Program-made: the position numbers and the translations under genes
Notes under the pieces: model-generated
What the model was told of the DNA's origin: nothing
What the model saw: only the letters and a program-made list of their open reading frames with translations
Database searches by the model: none
NCBI GenBank assembly: GCA_027306525.1
Contig: DAHUZM010000034.1
Location: 1-34,490, forward strand
Direction of reading: 5' to 3'
DNA length: 34,490 bases
Source of the DNA: Acidimicrobiaceae bacterium
Lineage (GTDB): Bacteria > Actinomycetota > Acidimicrobiia > Acidimicrobiales > RAAP-2
Shown: positions 9,415-19,551 of the stretch, one piece after another
Position numbering within the stretch: position 1 is the first letter of the stretch
How the letters are laid out: each line of letters begins with the position of its first letter

Positions 9415-11241
9415 TCACCCGTCGATGGGACGTGACGTCCAGAGCCCGAGAGCCGGCTGTGCGATGTGCTGGAAGGGCCCACCTTTCGAATCGGTGCGGG
9501 GACCACTGACACTCCCCCCGCCGACGCCGAGCCGCGCCAGCTCGGCTCCGAGCGGCCGCCACTCGTAGCCCACACCCTCGACTGCCTCCCTGCTCAGGCC
9601 ACCCGAGGCGGGATCGGTGCAGTAGACGATCCGAAAGCGGCCCTCGGAGCTCCCCTGGATCAGGTGGCCGGCCGCCCCCAGATTCGAGGCCAGCTCCGGG
9701 TCGCTCGCCATGGCGTCGCGAACGACCGCTGTGCCTCGGTAGCCATGGCGCCGGATCAGCCCGTCGAGTGCGTCGTCTTCGCCAAAGCGCGTGACGCCCG
9801 GCGCGAGGACGACCAGCTCGCCACCGTCGGCGACGGCCATCCGGGTCCGGTACACCGCCTTGTTGGCGAGCCAGGTGGAACGGAACTCCTCCCCGTCCAG
9901 CCAACACGACACGCGCTCGAAGGGCTCGGTGACCTCTGCGATGTTGGTGCTCGCCGAGAGAGCCGCGGCGGCCCGGAAGGCCGCGCCGCCAGTCTCGGCC
10001 GACCCACCGCGTCCCGCGAACAGCCCGCGCTGGACGACCCCATCAGTCGTGCTCTCCATGACGGTGAGCAGCCAGAGCACTCGTAGGCGAGGAGCGAGCA
10101 GGCGGTCGAAGGCTGCGTCGACCACGTCGCGCACCGGCGTCCACACACGACCCATCACCTCCTCGATACCGCACAGCGCGCTCATGAGGTGCGTCGCGTT
10201 GATCGTTCCGGCGCCACCCAGCCCGATCACGAGGTTCTTCGTGAAGTTCGCCATGCCGATCACCTCGTGCGGCAGCACCTGTCCGACGGACACGACCGCA
10301 TCCCACGGCTCGAACAGGGCGGTGTCGACCTCGACGGGCACCCGATCGGACGACCGGGAGGCCGAGGCCGCCGCCACCTCGGCACCGGAGATCTCGCCCA
10401 CCCGCTCGAGGCCCTGGCGCCACCGGTGCGCGCGCAGACGCCCGGCGGGCACGCGACCCCCGAAGAGCCGGTCCGCGTCCGGAGGGTCCAGGGGACGGTG
10501 GGTCCCGGTCGCCGGCAGCACCGTCACATCGCATCCGGCGGCCGAGAGCTCGGAGAAGACCGAGGCGCCGATCTCTCCAGCACCACTGCGTGCCCGGGTG
10601 GCATCCGGCGGGACGACCAGGATCCGCCGAGCGCCGCCTTCGAGCACGTCGGCCCGGACCAACTCCCTCACGAGCGCGTCCACCTCCCCCGACCCGAGGA
10701 CCCGTTCGATCGAGCCATCGGCGAGCAGTGGTGACACGGCAACGCCGGGCCGCACGTGCTCGAGCGCTCCCTGTGCCCGCATCACCACCTGGGGGGGCGG
10801 CCCCGCGGCATCTACGCGCGCGACGTCGGTCTCCTGGGGCGCCGGTGGTTCAAGGGTCGCGAACTGGCCGTCGACCATGCCCGCCTTCATGAAGTGCCCG
10901 CCACGGTGCTCGAGCCGGCGTCTCGCCTCGCCTGCGGTGACGACGAGGTAGACGAAGCGGACGCCCTCGGCCCTGCGCAAGGCGTCCCGATAGCTGCGTC
11001 GCAGGGCCGAGCACGCCACGACCACCGCGTCGGAGGATCGCAGGGTGCTCCGGACCGCGGCCAGCCAGGGCCAGCGGTCCTCGTCGTCGAGCGGTCTGCC
11101 GGCCACCATCTTGGCGACGTTGGCCGGCGGATGGAGCTGGTCGCCGTCGACGAAGGCCGAGCGGCGGCGCGTGGCCAGCTCGAGGCCGACGGTCGACTTG
11201 CCCGATCCGGCCACGCCCATCACAACGATCCGGTCCGTCAC
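9415..11241 (-). CDS. Bifunctional fusion: gluconokinase (GntK) N-terminal domain + LarA-like (DUF2088 / nickel-pincer racemase-epimerase superfamily) C-terminal domain
   Basis: Continuous ORF. GntK part: GVAGSGKSTVG P-loop, FVDGDQLHPPANVAKM, CSALRRSYRDALR, RLEHRGGHFMKAGMVDGQFATLE. LarA-like part: PPDATR, ATGTHRPL, VLPHEVIGMANFTKNLVIGLGGAGTINATH. GTG at 11241 lies 2 nt after the uxaC stop (11246-11244). Confidence 0.88.
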   Translation of the reverse strand: MTDRIVVMGVAGSGKSTVGLELATRRRSAFVDGDQLHPPANVAKMVAGRPLDDEDRWPWLAAVRSTLRSSDAVVVACSALRRSYRDALRRAEGVRFVYLVVTAGEARRRLEHRGGHFMKAGMVDGQFATLEPPAPQETDVARVDAAGPPPQVVMRAQGALEHVRPGVAVSPLLADGSIERVLGSGEVDALVRELVRADVLEGGARRILVVPPDATRARSGAGEIGASVFSELSAAGCDVTVLPATGTHRPLDPPDADRLFGGRVPAGRLRAHRWRQGLERVGEISGAEVAAASASRSSDRVPVEVDTALFEPWDAVVSVGQVLPHEVIGMANFTKNLVIGLGGAGTINATHLMSALCGIEEVMGRVWTPVRDVVDAAFDRLLAPRLRVLWLLTVMESTTDGVVQRGLFAGRGGSAETGGAAFRAAAALSASTNIAEVTEPFERVSCWLDGEEFRSTWLANKAVYRTRMAVADGGELVVLAPGVTRFGEDDALDGLIRRHGYRGTAVVRDAMASDPELASNLGAAGHLIQGSSEGRFRIVYCTDPASGGLSREAVEGVGYEWRPLGAELARLGVGGGSVSGPRTDSKGGPFQHIAQPALGLWTSRPIDG

Positions 11242-11243
11242 GT

Positions 11244-12665
11244 TCAGGCCTGAGCGCCGCACCCGAAGAACGCCCGGGCGTTGGCGCAGCACACATCATG
11301 GACCACTTCGGCGAGCCGGGCCCGGTCAGGGGGAATCCGACCCTCGTCCACCAGGCGGCCGACGAACGCGCAGAGCACGCGCCGGAACACCTCGTGACGC
11401 ACCATCGAGAGGACCGAACGGGAATCGGTCACCATGCCGACGAAGGCTCCGAGCTGACCGACGGCTGCGAGGCAGGCCAGGTGCGCCTCGATGCCCTCCT
11501 CGTGGTCGTTGAACCACCACGGTGGCCCCCACTGCACGAGCCCGCGGACCCCGGGCCGCGCGAAGGCGCCCGCCAAGGCGGCGAACACGGTTCCCTGGGC
11601 CGGATGAAGGTTGAAGAGCACGCTGCGAGGCAGGCACCCCGACGACTCGAGGTTGGCGAGGAGGCGCCGCAGGCCCGGCTCTTGAGGGAGGTCGGTCACC
11701 GCGTCACCGCCTACGTCTCGGCCGACGATCGCGGCGAGCCGCGGCGAGGCGTCGCGTCGTGCCCCCAGGTGCAGCTGGAACACCCGGTCGTTCGCTTTGG
11801 CGTGGCGGGCCGCCAACCAGAGCACCTCGAGCGCGAGGGCGTCGCGCTGCTCGCCCGACGGTTTCCGGCCCTGACGGGCCAAACGGACCGCCTCATCGGC
11901 GAGCCGTTCGTCACGCTCGCGATCGGGCACGCAGAGGAGCCCATGATCACTGCCGAGCCCACCGGCCCTCGCGAACCGCGCCAACGACGCTTCGAGGGCC
12001 GCGACGAGCGACGGGAGGTCCCCGACGCCGAGCCCGGTCACGTCCTCGAGGCGCTCGACCCACACGTTCCAGGCGTGCGGGTCGGGGAGCAGCCCGAGCA
12101 CCTCGTCCGGGCGCCAGGTCGGCACGACCGCCGGCATTCCCGGCTGCCCCGCCTCGCGCAGCTCCGCGTGTGCCAGGAGATCGTCGCCGGGGTCGTCGGT
12201 GGTTGCGAGCAGCTCCACGCCGAAGCGAGCGAGAAGGGATCGTGTCGAAAGACCCGTCAGCTGCCGGTTCGCCTCGTCCCAGATCTCCCGGGCGCTCCCG
12301 GGATGCAGGGCGACGTCGACGCCGAAGACCCGGCGGAGCGCGAGGTGACCCCAGAGATAGAGCGGGCTGCCGATCAGCCTCGGCATCGTGGCCGCCCACG
12401 CCGCAAAGGTGTCCCAGGGGTCCGCGCCGCCCGTCACCAGCGTCTCATCGACGCCCGCGAGCCGCATGGCGCGCCACGTGTAGTGGTCCTCGGTGAGCCA
12501 GAGCTCGCTCAACGTCGTGTAGACGCGGTCGGCCGCCACGTCGGCCGCGCGTAGGTGACTGTGGAAGTCGATGATCGGACAGCCGACCGCCGTCCCGTGA
12601 AAGAGCTCCCGGGCGGTCGACGTCGACAGCAGGACGTCTTCGCCCACGAACATGCCGGCCTCCAT
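11244..12665 (-). CDS. uxaC: Glucuronate (uronate) isomerase
   Basis: 473 aa; PIIDFHSHLRAADVAADRVYTTLSELWLTEDHYTWRAMRLAGV and GMVTDSRSVLSMVRHEVFRRVLC are UxaC hallmarks. Confidence 0.93.
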   Translation of the reverse strand: MEAGMFVGEDVLLSTSTARELFHGTAVGCPIIDFHSHLRAADVAADRVYTTLSELWLTEDHYTWRAMRLAGVDETLVTGGADPWDTFAAWAATMPRLIGSPLYLWGHLALRRVFGVDVALHPGSAREIWDEANRQLTGLSTRSLLARFGVELLATTDDPGDDLLAHAELREAGQPGMPAVVPTWRPDEVLGLLPDPHAWNVWVERLEDVTGLGVGDLPSLVAALEASLARFARAGGLGSDHGLLCVPDRERDERLADEAVRLARQGRKPSGEQRDALALEVLWLAARHAKANDRVFQLHLGARRDASPRLAAIVGRDVGGDAVTDLPQEPGLRRLLANLESSGCLPRSVLFNLHPAQGTVFAALAGAFARPGVRGLVQWGPPWWFNDHEEGIEAHLACLAAVGQLGAFVGMVTDSRSVLSMVRHEVFRRVLCAFVGRLVDEGRIPPDRARLAEVVHDVCCANARAFFGCGAQA

Positions 12666-13459
12666 CAGATGCTCACGGTGCTGAAGCCGCCGTCGACCAC
12701 GACCTCGGCCCCGGTGATGAAGCGCCCGGCGTCACCGGCGAGGAGCAGCGCCGCTCCGGCGAGATCCTCGGGCATCCCCAGACGACCGAGGGGGGTATGA
12801 CCGACGATCGCCTCGATCCGTTTCTCATCGAGCAGCCGCCGGTTCTGCTCGGCAGGCATGAAGCCGGGCACGAGCAGATTGCAGCGGATGCCGAAAGGGC
12901 CCCACTCACGGGCCAGGTTCTTCGTGAGGTTGTGCACGGCGGCCTTGGCCATCGCATAGGTGAAGACCCGCGAGAGAGGAGACATCGCTGCCATGCTCCC
13001 CAGATTGATCACGCTTGCGCCGGTGCCTTCCGCTGTCGCCCTCGCCACGAAGTACCGTCCGAACTCCTGACAGCTGCGGACCACCGCCAGCTGGTCGACG
13101 GCCACGATGCGATCCAGCTCATCGTCGGAGATCTCGAGGAACGCCGTGCCCGAATTCATGCCCGCTCCGTTCACGAGCACGTCGACGCGACCATGGGACA
13201 CGAGGACGCGTTCGACGAGGCCGGTGAGCTCCTCGCGTCTCGTGGCGTCACACCGCTCGAAGCGCACGTCGGCGTGGGCGCCGGCCAGCCCCGCCGCCAC
13301 GGCCGCACCCCTGGCCTCGTCGCGCCCCACGACGACGGTTCGTGCGCCCGCATCGGCGAGCGTGGCGGCGATGCGCCGACCCAGCACACCGGTGCCGCCG
13401 ATCACGACCGCGACCCGATCATCGAGGCGGAACGACGGGGCCCCGCCCAGGCGGTCCAC
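12665..13459 (-). CDS. SDR-family oxidoreductase, probable D-mannonate oxidoreductase (fructuronate reductase, Bacillus UxuB-like)
   Basis: FRLDDRVAVVIGGTGVLGRRIAATLADAGA cofactor motif, YAMAKAAV (YxxxK), FITGAEVVVDGGFS C-terminus. GTG at 13459; stop overlaps uxaC start by 1 nt (TGATG). Specific function inferred from operon context. Confidence 0.8.
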   Translation of the reverse strand: MDRLGGAPSFRLDDRVAVVIGGTGVLGRRIAATLADAGARTVVVGRDEARGAAVAAGLAGAHADVRFERCDATRREELTGLVERVLVSHGRVDVLVNGAGMNSGTAFLEISDDELDRIVAVDQLAVVRSCQEFGRYFVARATAEGTGASVINLGSMAAMSPLSRVFTYAMAKAAVHNLTKNLAREWGPFGIRCNLLVPGFMPAEQNRRLLDEKRIEAIVGHTPLGRLGMPEDLAGAALLLAGDAGRFITGAEVVVDGGFSTVSI

Positions 13460-13623
13460 GAGAGACGAGTGTACAGAGGGCCGCGCCCAGTGCTGCGGGC
13501 CACGCCCTCGTGACGGCCGACGAACCCCAAGCACCGCTCGACATCGGTCGACGAGATCGCTGAACTCGACGCGGGCGGACGTACCGGGTTTCACCGGGGG
13601 CCGCGGCTCGTCAAGATGGGCAG

Positions 13624-14394
13624 ATGAGCGAACTGCGCGCCGAGACCACCGCCGCCGCCTCCGCCGTGCGAGTTGCCCTGCGCATGGCGGCCCGGGGTCC
13701 CCGAGAGGTGCGCTCGAAGGGCGACCTCGACATCGTGACCGACGCCGACGTGGCCATCGAGGATTACCTACGTGGCGCGCTCGGGGATGCGGCCCCGCAC
13801 CCGGTGATCGGCGAGGAGCGCGGCGGCAGTGCGCCCGCGCAGGGCGCATATTGGCTGGTGGATCCGGTGTGCGGCACCACCAACTACGCCTCGCGCATCC
13901 CGCTGTTCGCCATCAACGTCGCGCTGGTGGAAGAGGGGAAGGTCACCGCCTCGGTCGTGGGCGACGGTTCCTCGGGCCGGCTCCTCGCCGCCGAGGCCGG
14001 CCGCGGTGCGTGGCACCTCGATGACCGGCGCCTCGACCCGCTGCGTGCGTCGACCGAGACCATGTTGGTGGACTTCGGCGCGTGGCCCGGGCCAGCGGAC
14101 GAGCGTCGGCGCTCGGCGCATATCGCGGCGAGCGCCATCGGCTCGGGCCGGTGGAACGTCCGCTGCTTCTCGAGCACCCTGTGTTTCGCGTACGTGGCGT
14201 CGGGCCAGATGGCCGGCTACGTGCTCTTCACGGCGCCCGACGTCATGCACACCGCCGCGGGCGCCCTGCTCGCGGCCGAGGCGGGTGCCGTGCTCACCGA
14301 CACCGAGGGCAGGCCCTGGGATCTCGATTCGCGCTCCTTTGTCGCCGCTGGGAGCGCGCAACTCCACGCGGAGCTTCTGGCGCTGTTCGGCTGA
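13624..14394 (+). CDS. Inositol monophosphatase-family (IMPase/FBPase-like) protein with altered metal-ligand motifs
   Basis: 256 aa; GDLDIVTDADVAIEDYL, GEERGG, YWLVDPVCGTTNYASRIPLFAINVALV, TAAGALLAAEAGAVLTD. Confidence 0.85.
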   Translation: MSELRAETTAAASAVRVALRMAARGPREVRSKGDLDIVTDADVAIEDYLRGALGDAAPHPVIGEERGGSAPAQGAYWLVDPVCGTTNYASRIPLFAINVALVEEGKVTASVVGDGSSGRLLAAEAGRGAWHLDDRRLDPLRASTETMLVDFGAWPGPADERRRSAHIAASAIGSGRWNVRCFSSTLCFAYVASGQMAGYVLFTAPDVMHTAAGALLAAEAGAVLTDTEGRPWDLDSRSFVAAGSAQLHAELLALFG

Positions 14395-14443
14395 CCCACC
14401 GCCCGAGCGCGGCGCGCACCGCCGCGGCCGTCGGCGACTCTGC

Positions 14444-16408
<1,965 letters not shown>

Positions 16409-16410
16409 GT

Positions 16411-17052
16411 TCAGTTCGCTCGCCTCAGTTCCAGTGGCTTTCCTACGTAGAGTACGTGTCGTCCGGCCATCCCGTTCACCACGCCTGCGGCCGAGGTGTA
16501 CCAGGCCGCGGCGGCCGTGATGACGCCGAGTACGCCGGCGGCCTTGAGGATGTTGGCACCCGAAGAGTTCCAGTTCCCGATCACGAGAAGGATCTCCGTG
16601 ATCTCAAGGGTGAGGAACACCATGAACACCGCCTGAGACACGAACAGGCTCCAGAGCAGCAGGTAGGTGTTGATGATCAAGAACCCGAGGACGATCCAGC
16701 CCAGGTCGTTGTTGGCGATCGCCACCGACTTGGCGCCCGGTGCCACCAGTTCGGCCCACAGGCCGAGGCCGATCCAGAAGCCGCCGTACGTCGAGAACGC
16801 CGTGGCGCCGAACACGTTGCGGTTCTTGAATTCCCACATACCGGCCAGGAGCTGGACCAGGCCGCCGTAGCCGAAGGCATATCCGAGCCATTCGTTGCCG
16901 GTTCCCCGGATCCAGTGGGCGTTCGCCGCCGACAACAAGAACGTCGTCAGTGCGAAGCCCGCCAGGCCCAGCGGCGCAGGATCGGCGATTGGCGGAAGGG
17001 CCGTGACCTCCACCGACTGCGCGGCGCGGTCACCGCCCATCGTCATCGACAT
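16411..17052 (-). CDS. GPR1/FUN34/YaaH (SatP) family acetate transporter
   Basis: PLGLAGFALTTFLLSAANAH, YAFGYGGLVQLLAGMWEFKNRNVFGATAFSTYGGFWIGLG are family signatures; ATG at 17052; 2 nt upstream of acsA. Confidence 0.92.
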   Translation of the reverse strand: MSMTMGGDRAAQSVEVTALPPIADPAPLGLAGFALTTFLLSAANAHWIRGTGNEWLGYAFGYGGLVQLLAGMWEFKNRNVFGATAFSTYGGFWIGLGLWAELVAPGAKSVAIANNDLGWIVLGFLIINTYLLLWSLFVSQAVFMVFLTLEITEILLVIGNWNSSGANILKAAGVLGVITAAAAWYTSAAGVVNGMAGRHVLYVGKPLELRRAN

Positions 17053-17299
17053 GTCTCCACCCCCTCCGGCCCGTGGCCGGTCTCGTCGCTGCCGGGTCTC
17101 CCAGCAGCCATGGCGGATACTGCGGCCCGGCCCACCTCGTGGCAAGGCGTCGTCGTCGAGCGGCCGGAGCCGTCGCCAAGCGGTCGACGAACGGTCAGGT
17201 TCGAGCGACGAGCGGCGCTGCCCCGAGCCGACCGGCGGGGCTCGTGGCAGACTCTTGGGTGACGCGGCCCTCACCGCGGAGGCCGCTCCGGGGGAGACC

Positions 17300-18475
17300 A
17301 TGAGAGAGGCCTTGTGGTTGTCGCTGATCGTCGCGGTCCTCGTGATCGGCAGCGTCGCGTGGTTCGCCCTGCGCGGCGGCCGGCATCTCGGCACCCCGAC
17401 CCAGCGCGCCACCTATGAGGCTCTCCACACGGCCAGCCTCGCCGCTCTGGCACTGCGCGCCGGGCTGAGCCACGACAGCGCGGCGCGAGCGGTCCCGCAC
17501 CTGCGCACCCTCCTCGGCGCACGGGGCGCCGCCCTGGCGGACCTCGGAGGCACCCTCGCCAGCGACAACGTCGACGAGGGGCACGCGGCGCTCCTCGACG
17601 CCCCGGTGCATGCCGCCATGTCGAGTGGGCGGCCCCAGACCCTCGCCCCCGAAGAGCACGCCTGTGGCGACTCGGGCTGCCCGCTCGAGGGCGGCGTCGT
17701 CGTGCCGATCCAGGTGGACGGTGTCGTGGTCGGCGCGCTGGCCTCCACGGGCCCGGCCAGCTCGGCCGGACAGCTCCGCCTCGCCGGTGAGGTCGCGCAG
17801 TTCGTGTCGAGGCACCTCGAGCTCGCCGAGCTCGACCGGTCCCGGCGTCGCGCCGACCAAGCCGAGCTTCGCTTCCTGCGCGCACAGATCTCACCGCACT
17901 TCATCTACAACGCGCTCAGCGCGATCGAGTCCTTCGTGCGGACCGACCCCGAGCGGGCGCGCGAGCTCTTGATCGGGTTCGCCGACTTCACCCGCTACAG
18001 CTTCCGGAGCCACGGCCAATTCGTGACGATGGCCGAGGAGCTGCGGTTGGTCGACACCTATCTCGACCTCGAGCGGGCGCGCTTCAGCGACCGGCTTTCG
18101 ATCACCTTGCGGGTGGCGCCCGAGGTGCTGAGCGTCGTGCTCCCCTCGCTCGTGCTCCAACCTCTCGTCGAGAACGCCGTGCGCCACGGCATCGAGCCGA
18201 GCGAACGCTCGGGCAAGCTGTCCATCGTCATCGCGGATGCCGACAGCGAGGCGGTCGTGAGCATCGAAGACGACGGCGTCGGCGCCGATCCCACCTACCT
18301 CGGCCGCGTGCTCTCGGGGACGAGCCAGGGACCGGGGATCGGTCTGCACAACGTGGACGAGCGGCTGCGCGCGGTGTTCGGCGAGGACTACGGGCTCACG
18401 ATCGAGACCGCCGTGGGAGCGGGCACCAAGGTGCAGATGCGCATCCCGAAGTTCCATGCCGGGGTGCACGTGTAG
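17300..18475 (+). CDS. LytS/YehU-type sensor histidine kinase
   Basis: RFLRAQISPHFIYNALSAIESFVRTDPERARELL (His_kinase H-box), LVLQPLVENAVRHGIEP, GPGIGLHNVDERLRAVFG; one N-terminal TM then a GAF-like region. ATG at 17300. Confidence 0.92.
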   Translation: MREALWLSLIVAVLVIGSVAWFALRGGRHLGTPTQRATYEALHTASLAALALRAGLSHDSAARAVPHLRTLLGARGAALADLGGTLASDNVDEGHAALLDAPVHAAMSSGRPQTLAPEEHACGDSGCPLEGGVVVPIQVDGVVVGALASTGPASSAGQLRLAGEVAQFVSRHLELAELDRSRRRADQAELRFLRAQISPHFIYNALSAIESFVRTDPERARELLIGFADFTRYSFRSHGQFVTMAEELRLVDTYLDLERARFSDRLSITLRVAPEVLSVVLPSLVLQPLVENAVRHGIEPSERSGKLSIVIADADSEAVVSIEDDGVGADPTYLGRVLSGTSQGPGIGLHNVDERLRAVFGEDYGLTIETAVGAGTKVQMRIPKFHAGVHV

Positions 18476-19186
18476 ATGGCGCTCTCGATCCTGGCCGTCG
18501 ACGACGAGAAGCCGTCCCTCGACGAGCTCTCCTACCTCCTGCGCACCTCGGACATGGTCGGCCCGGTGGCGGTCGCCAAGAACGCGACCGAGGCCCTCCG
18601 GCATCTACGCGACGACCGGTTCGACGTGGTACTCCTCGATATCAGGATGCCGGGGCTCGACGGCCTCGAGCTGGCGCGGGTGCTCGGGCGCTTCTCGCAC
18701 CCCCCGGTCGTGGTCTTCGTGACCGCCCACGAGGAGCACGCACTCGAGGCCTTCGACGTTGGGGCGGCCGGCTATCTGCTGAAGCCGGTCAACAAGGAGC
18801 GCCTCGAGCGCGTCCTCTATCGGGTGGCCGGTGCCGGCCAAGACGACCTCGAGACGGTCAGCGTCGAGTTCGCCGGTCGGACGATCATCGTGTCGCGCCA
18901 GGACATCAGCTGGGTCGAGGCCGCTGGGGACTACGTCCGGCTGCACCTGCGTGAGGGGCCGAGCCACCTCCTCCGGGCATCGATGTCCTGGCTCGAGGAG
19001 CAGTGGTCCGGCTTCGTCCGAATCCATCGCAGCTACCTGGTCGCCCTCCACGACATCGAGGAGCTGCGCACCGACGGGGCCCACACGTCGGTCAAGGTGG
19101 CCGGCAGCGAGCTGCCAGTCAGCCGGCGGCACCTCCGAGAGCTGCGGGACCGCCTCGTCCGCCACGCGCGCCCGGCCGGCCGATGA
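18476..19186 (+). CDS. LytTR-family response regulator
   Basis: Receiver ILAVDDEKPSLDELSYLL...VVLLDIRMPGLDGLELAR; C-terminal LytTR DISWVEAAGDYVRLHLREG...FVRIHRSYLVALHDIEEL...LPVSRRHLRELRDRL. Confidence 0.95.
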   Translation: MALSILAVDDEKPSLDELSYLLRTSDMVGPVAVAKNATEALRHLRDDRFDVVLLDIRMPGLDGLELARVLGRFSHPPVVVFVTAHEEHALEAFDVGAAGYLLKPVNKERLERVLYRVAGAGQDDLETVSVEFAGRTIIVSRQDISWVEAAGDYVRLHLREGPSHLLRASMSWLEEQWSGFVRIHRSYLVALHDIEELRTDGAHTSVKVAGSELPVSRRHLRELRDRLVRHARPAGR

Positions 19187-19551
19187 CCGAGCGCCAGGTC
19201 GTCCGGGCCCCGGTCCGGCATTCGCCAGCGGTGCGACAGTCGCCCGCCGCGGGTGACCTCTACCAGCAGGACAACTACGGGCGCACGCTGCTGCGCTCGC
19301 TCATCCGAGCCCAGCTGGGCGCAACCATCGCGGTGCTCGTCCCGGCCGCCGCCCTCCTGCTCCTCTACCCGCTGCTAACGGTCCTCGTGCCGAGCCTCGG
19401 CCAGGCCTCGGTCGGTGGCGTGCCGCTCACCTTCATCGTCCTCGGCGGCGGCATCTATCCGCCGCTCGTCCTCCTCGGGTTCTGGTACCGGCGCCGGGCC
19501 GAACGCGTCGAGGACCGATTCGCCGAGCTGCTCGAACAGCGCGATGACTGA
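19183..19551 (+). CDS. DUF485-family membrane protein (YjcH-like)
   Basis: Two TM helices, RSLIRAQLGATIAVLVPAAALLLLYPLL...FIVLGGGIYPPLVLLGFWYRRRAERVEDRF; ATGA overlap with the response regulator; immediately precedes the SSS transporter. Confidence 0.8.
   Translation: MTERQVVRAPVRHSPAVRQSPAAGDLYQQDNYGRTLLRSLIRAQLGATIAVLVPAAALLLLYPLLTVLVPSLGQASVGGVPLTFIVLGGGIYPPLVLLGFWYRRRAERVEDRFAELLEQRDD

Noticed and set aside
9791-10951. 386-aa plus-strand ORF
   Set aside because: Antisense to the GntK::LarA gene, Ser/Thr/Arg-rich artefact.
9415-11241. GntK::LarA as an artefactual fusion by frameshift
   Set aside because: Both domains are in one uninterrupted frame with intact motifs on both sides of the linker; no stop or frame change seen. 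Resequencing could still test this.
11244-12665. Galacturonate (tagaturonate/altronate) pathway instead of glucuronate
   Set aside because: UxaC can act on both uronates, but altronate's C2 epimer is allonate, which does not explain a fused gluconokinase; glucuronate is more parsimonious. Not excluded experimentally.
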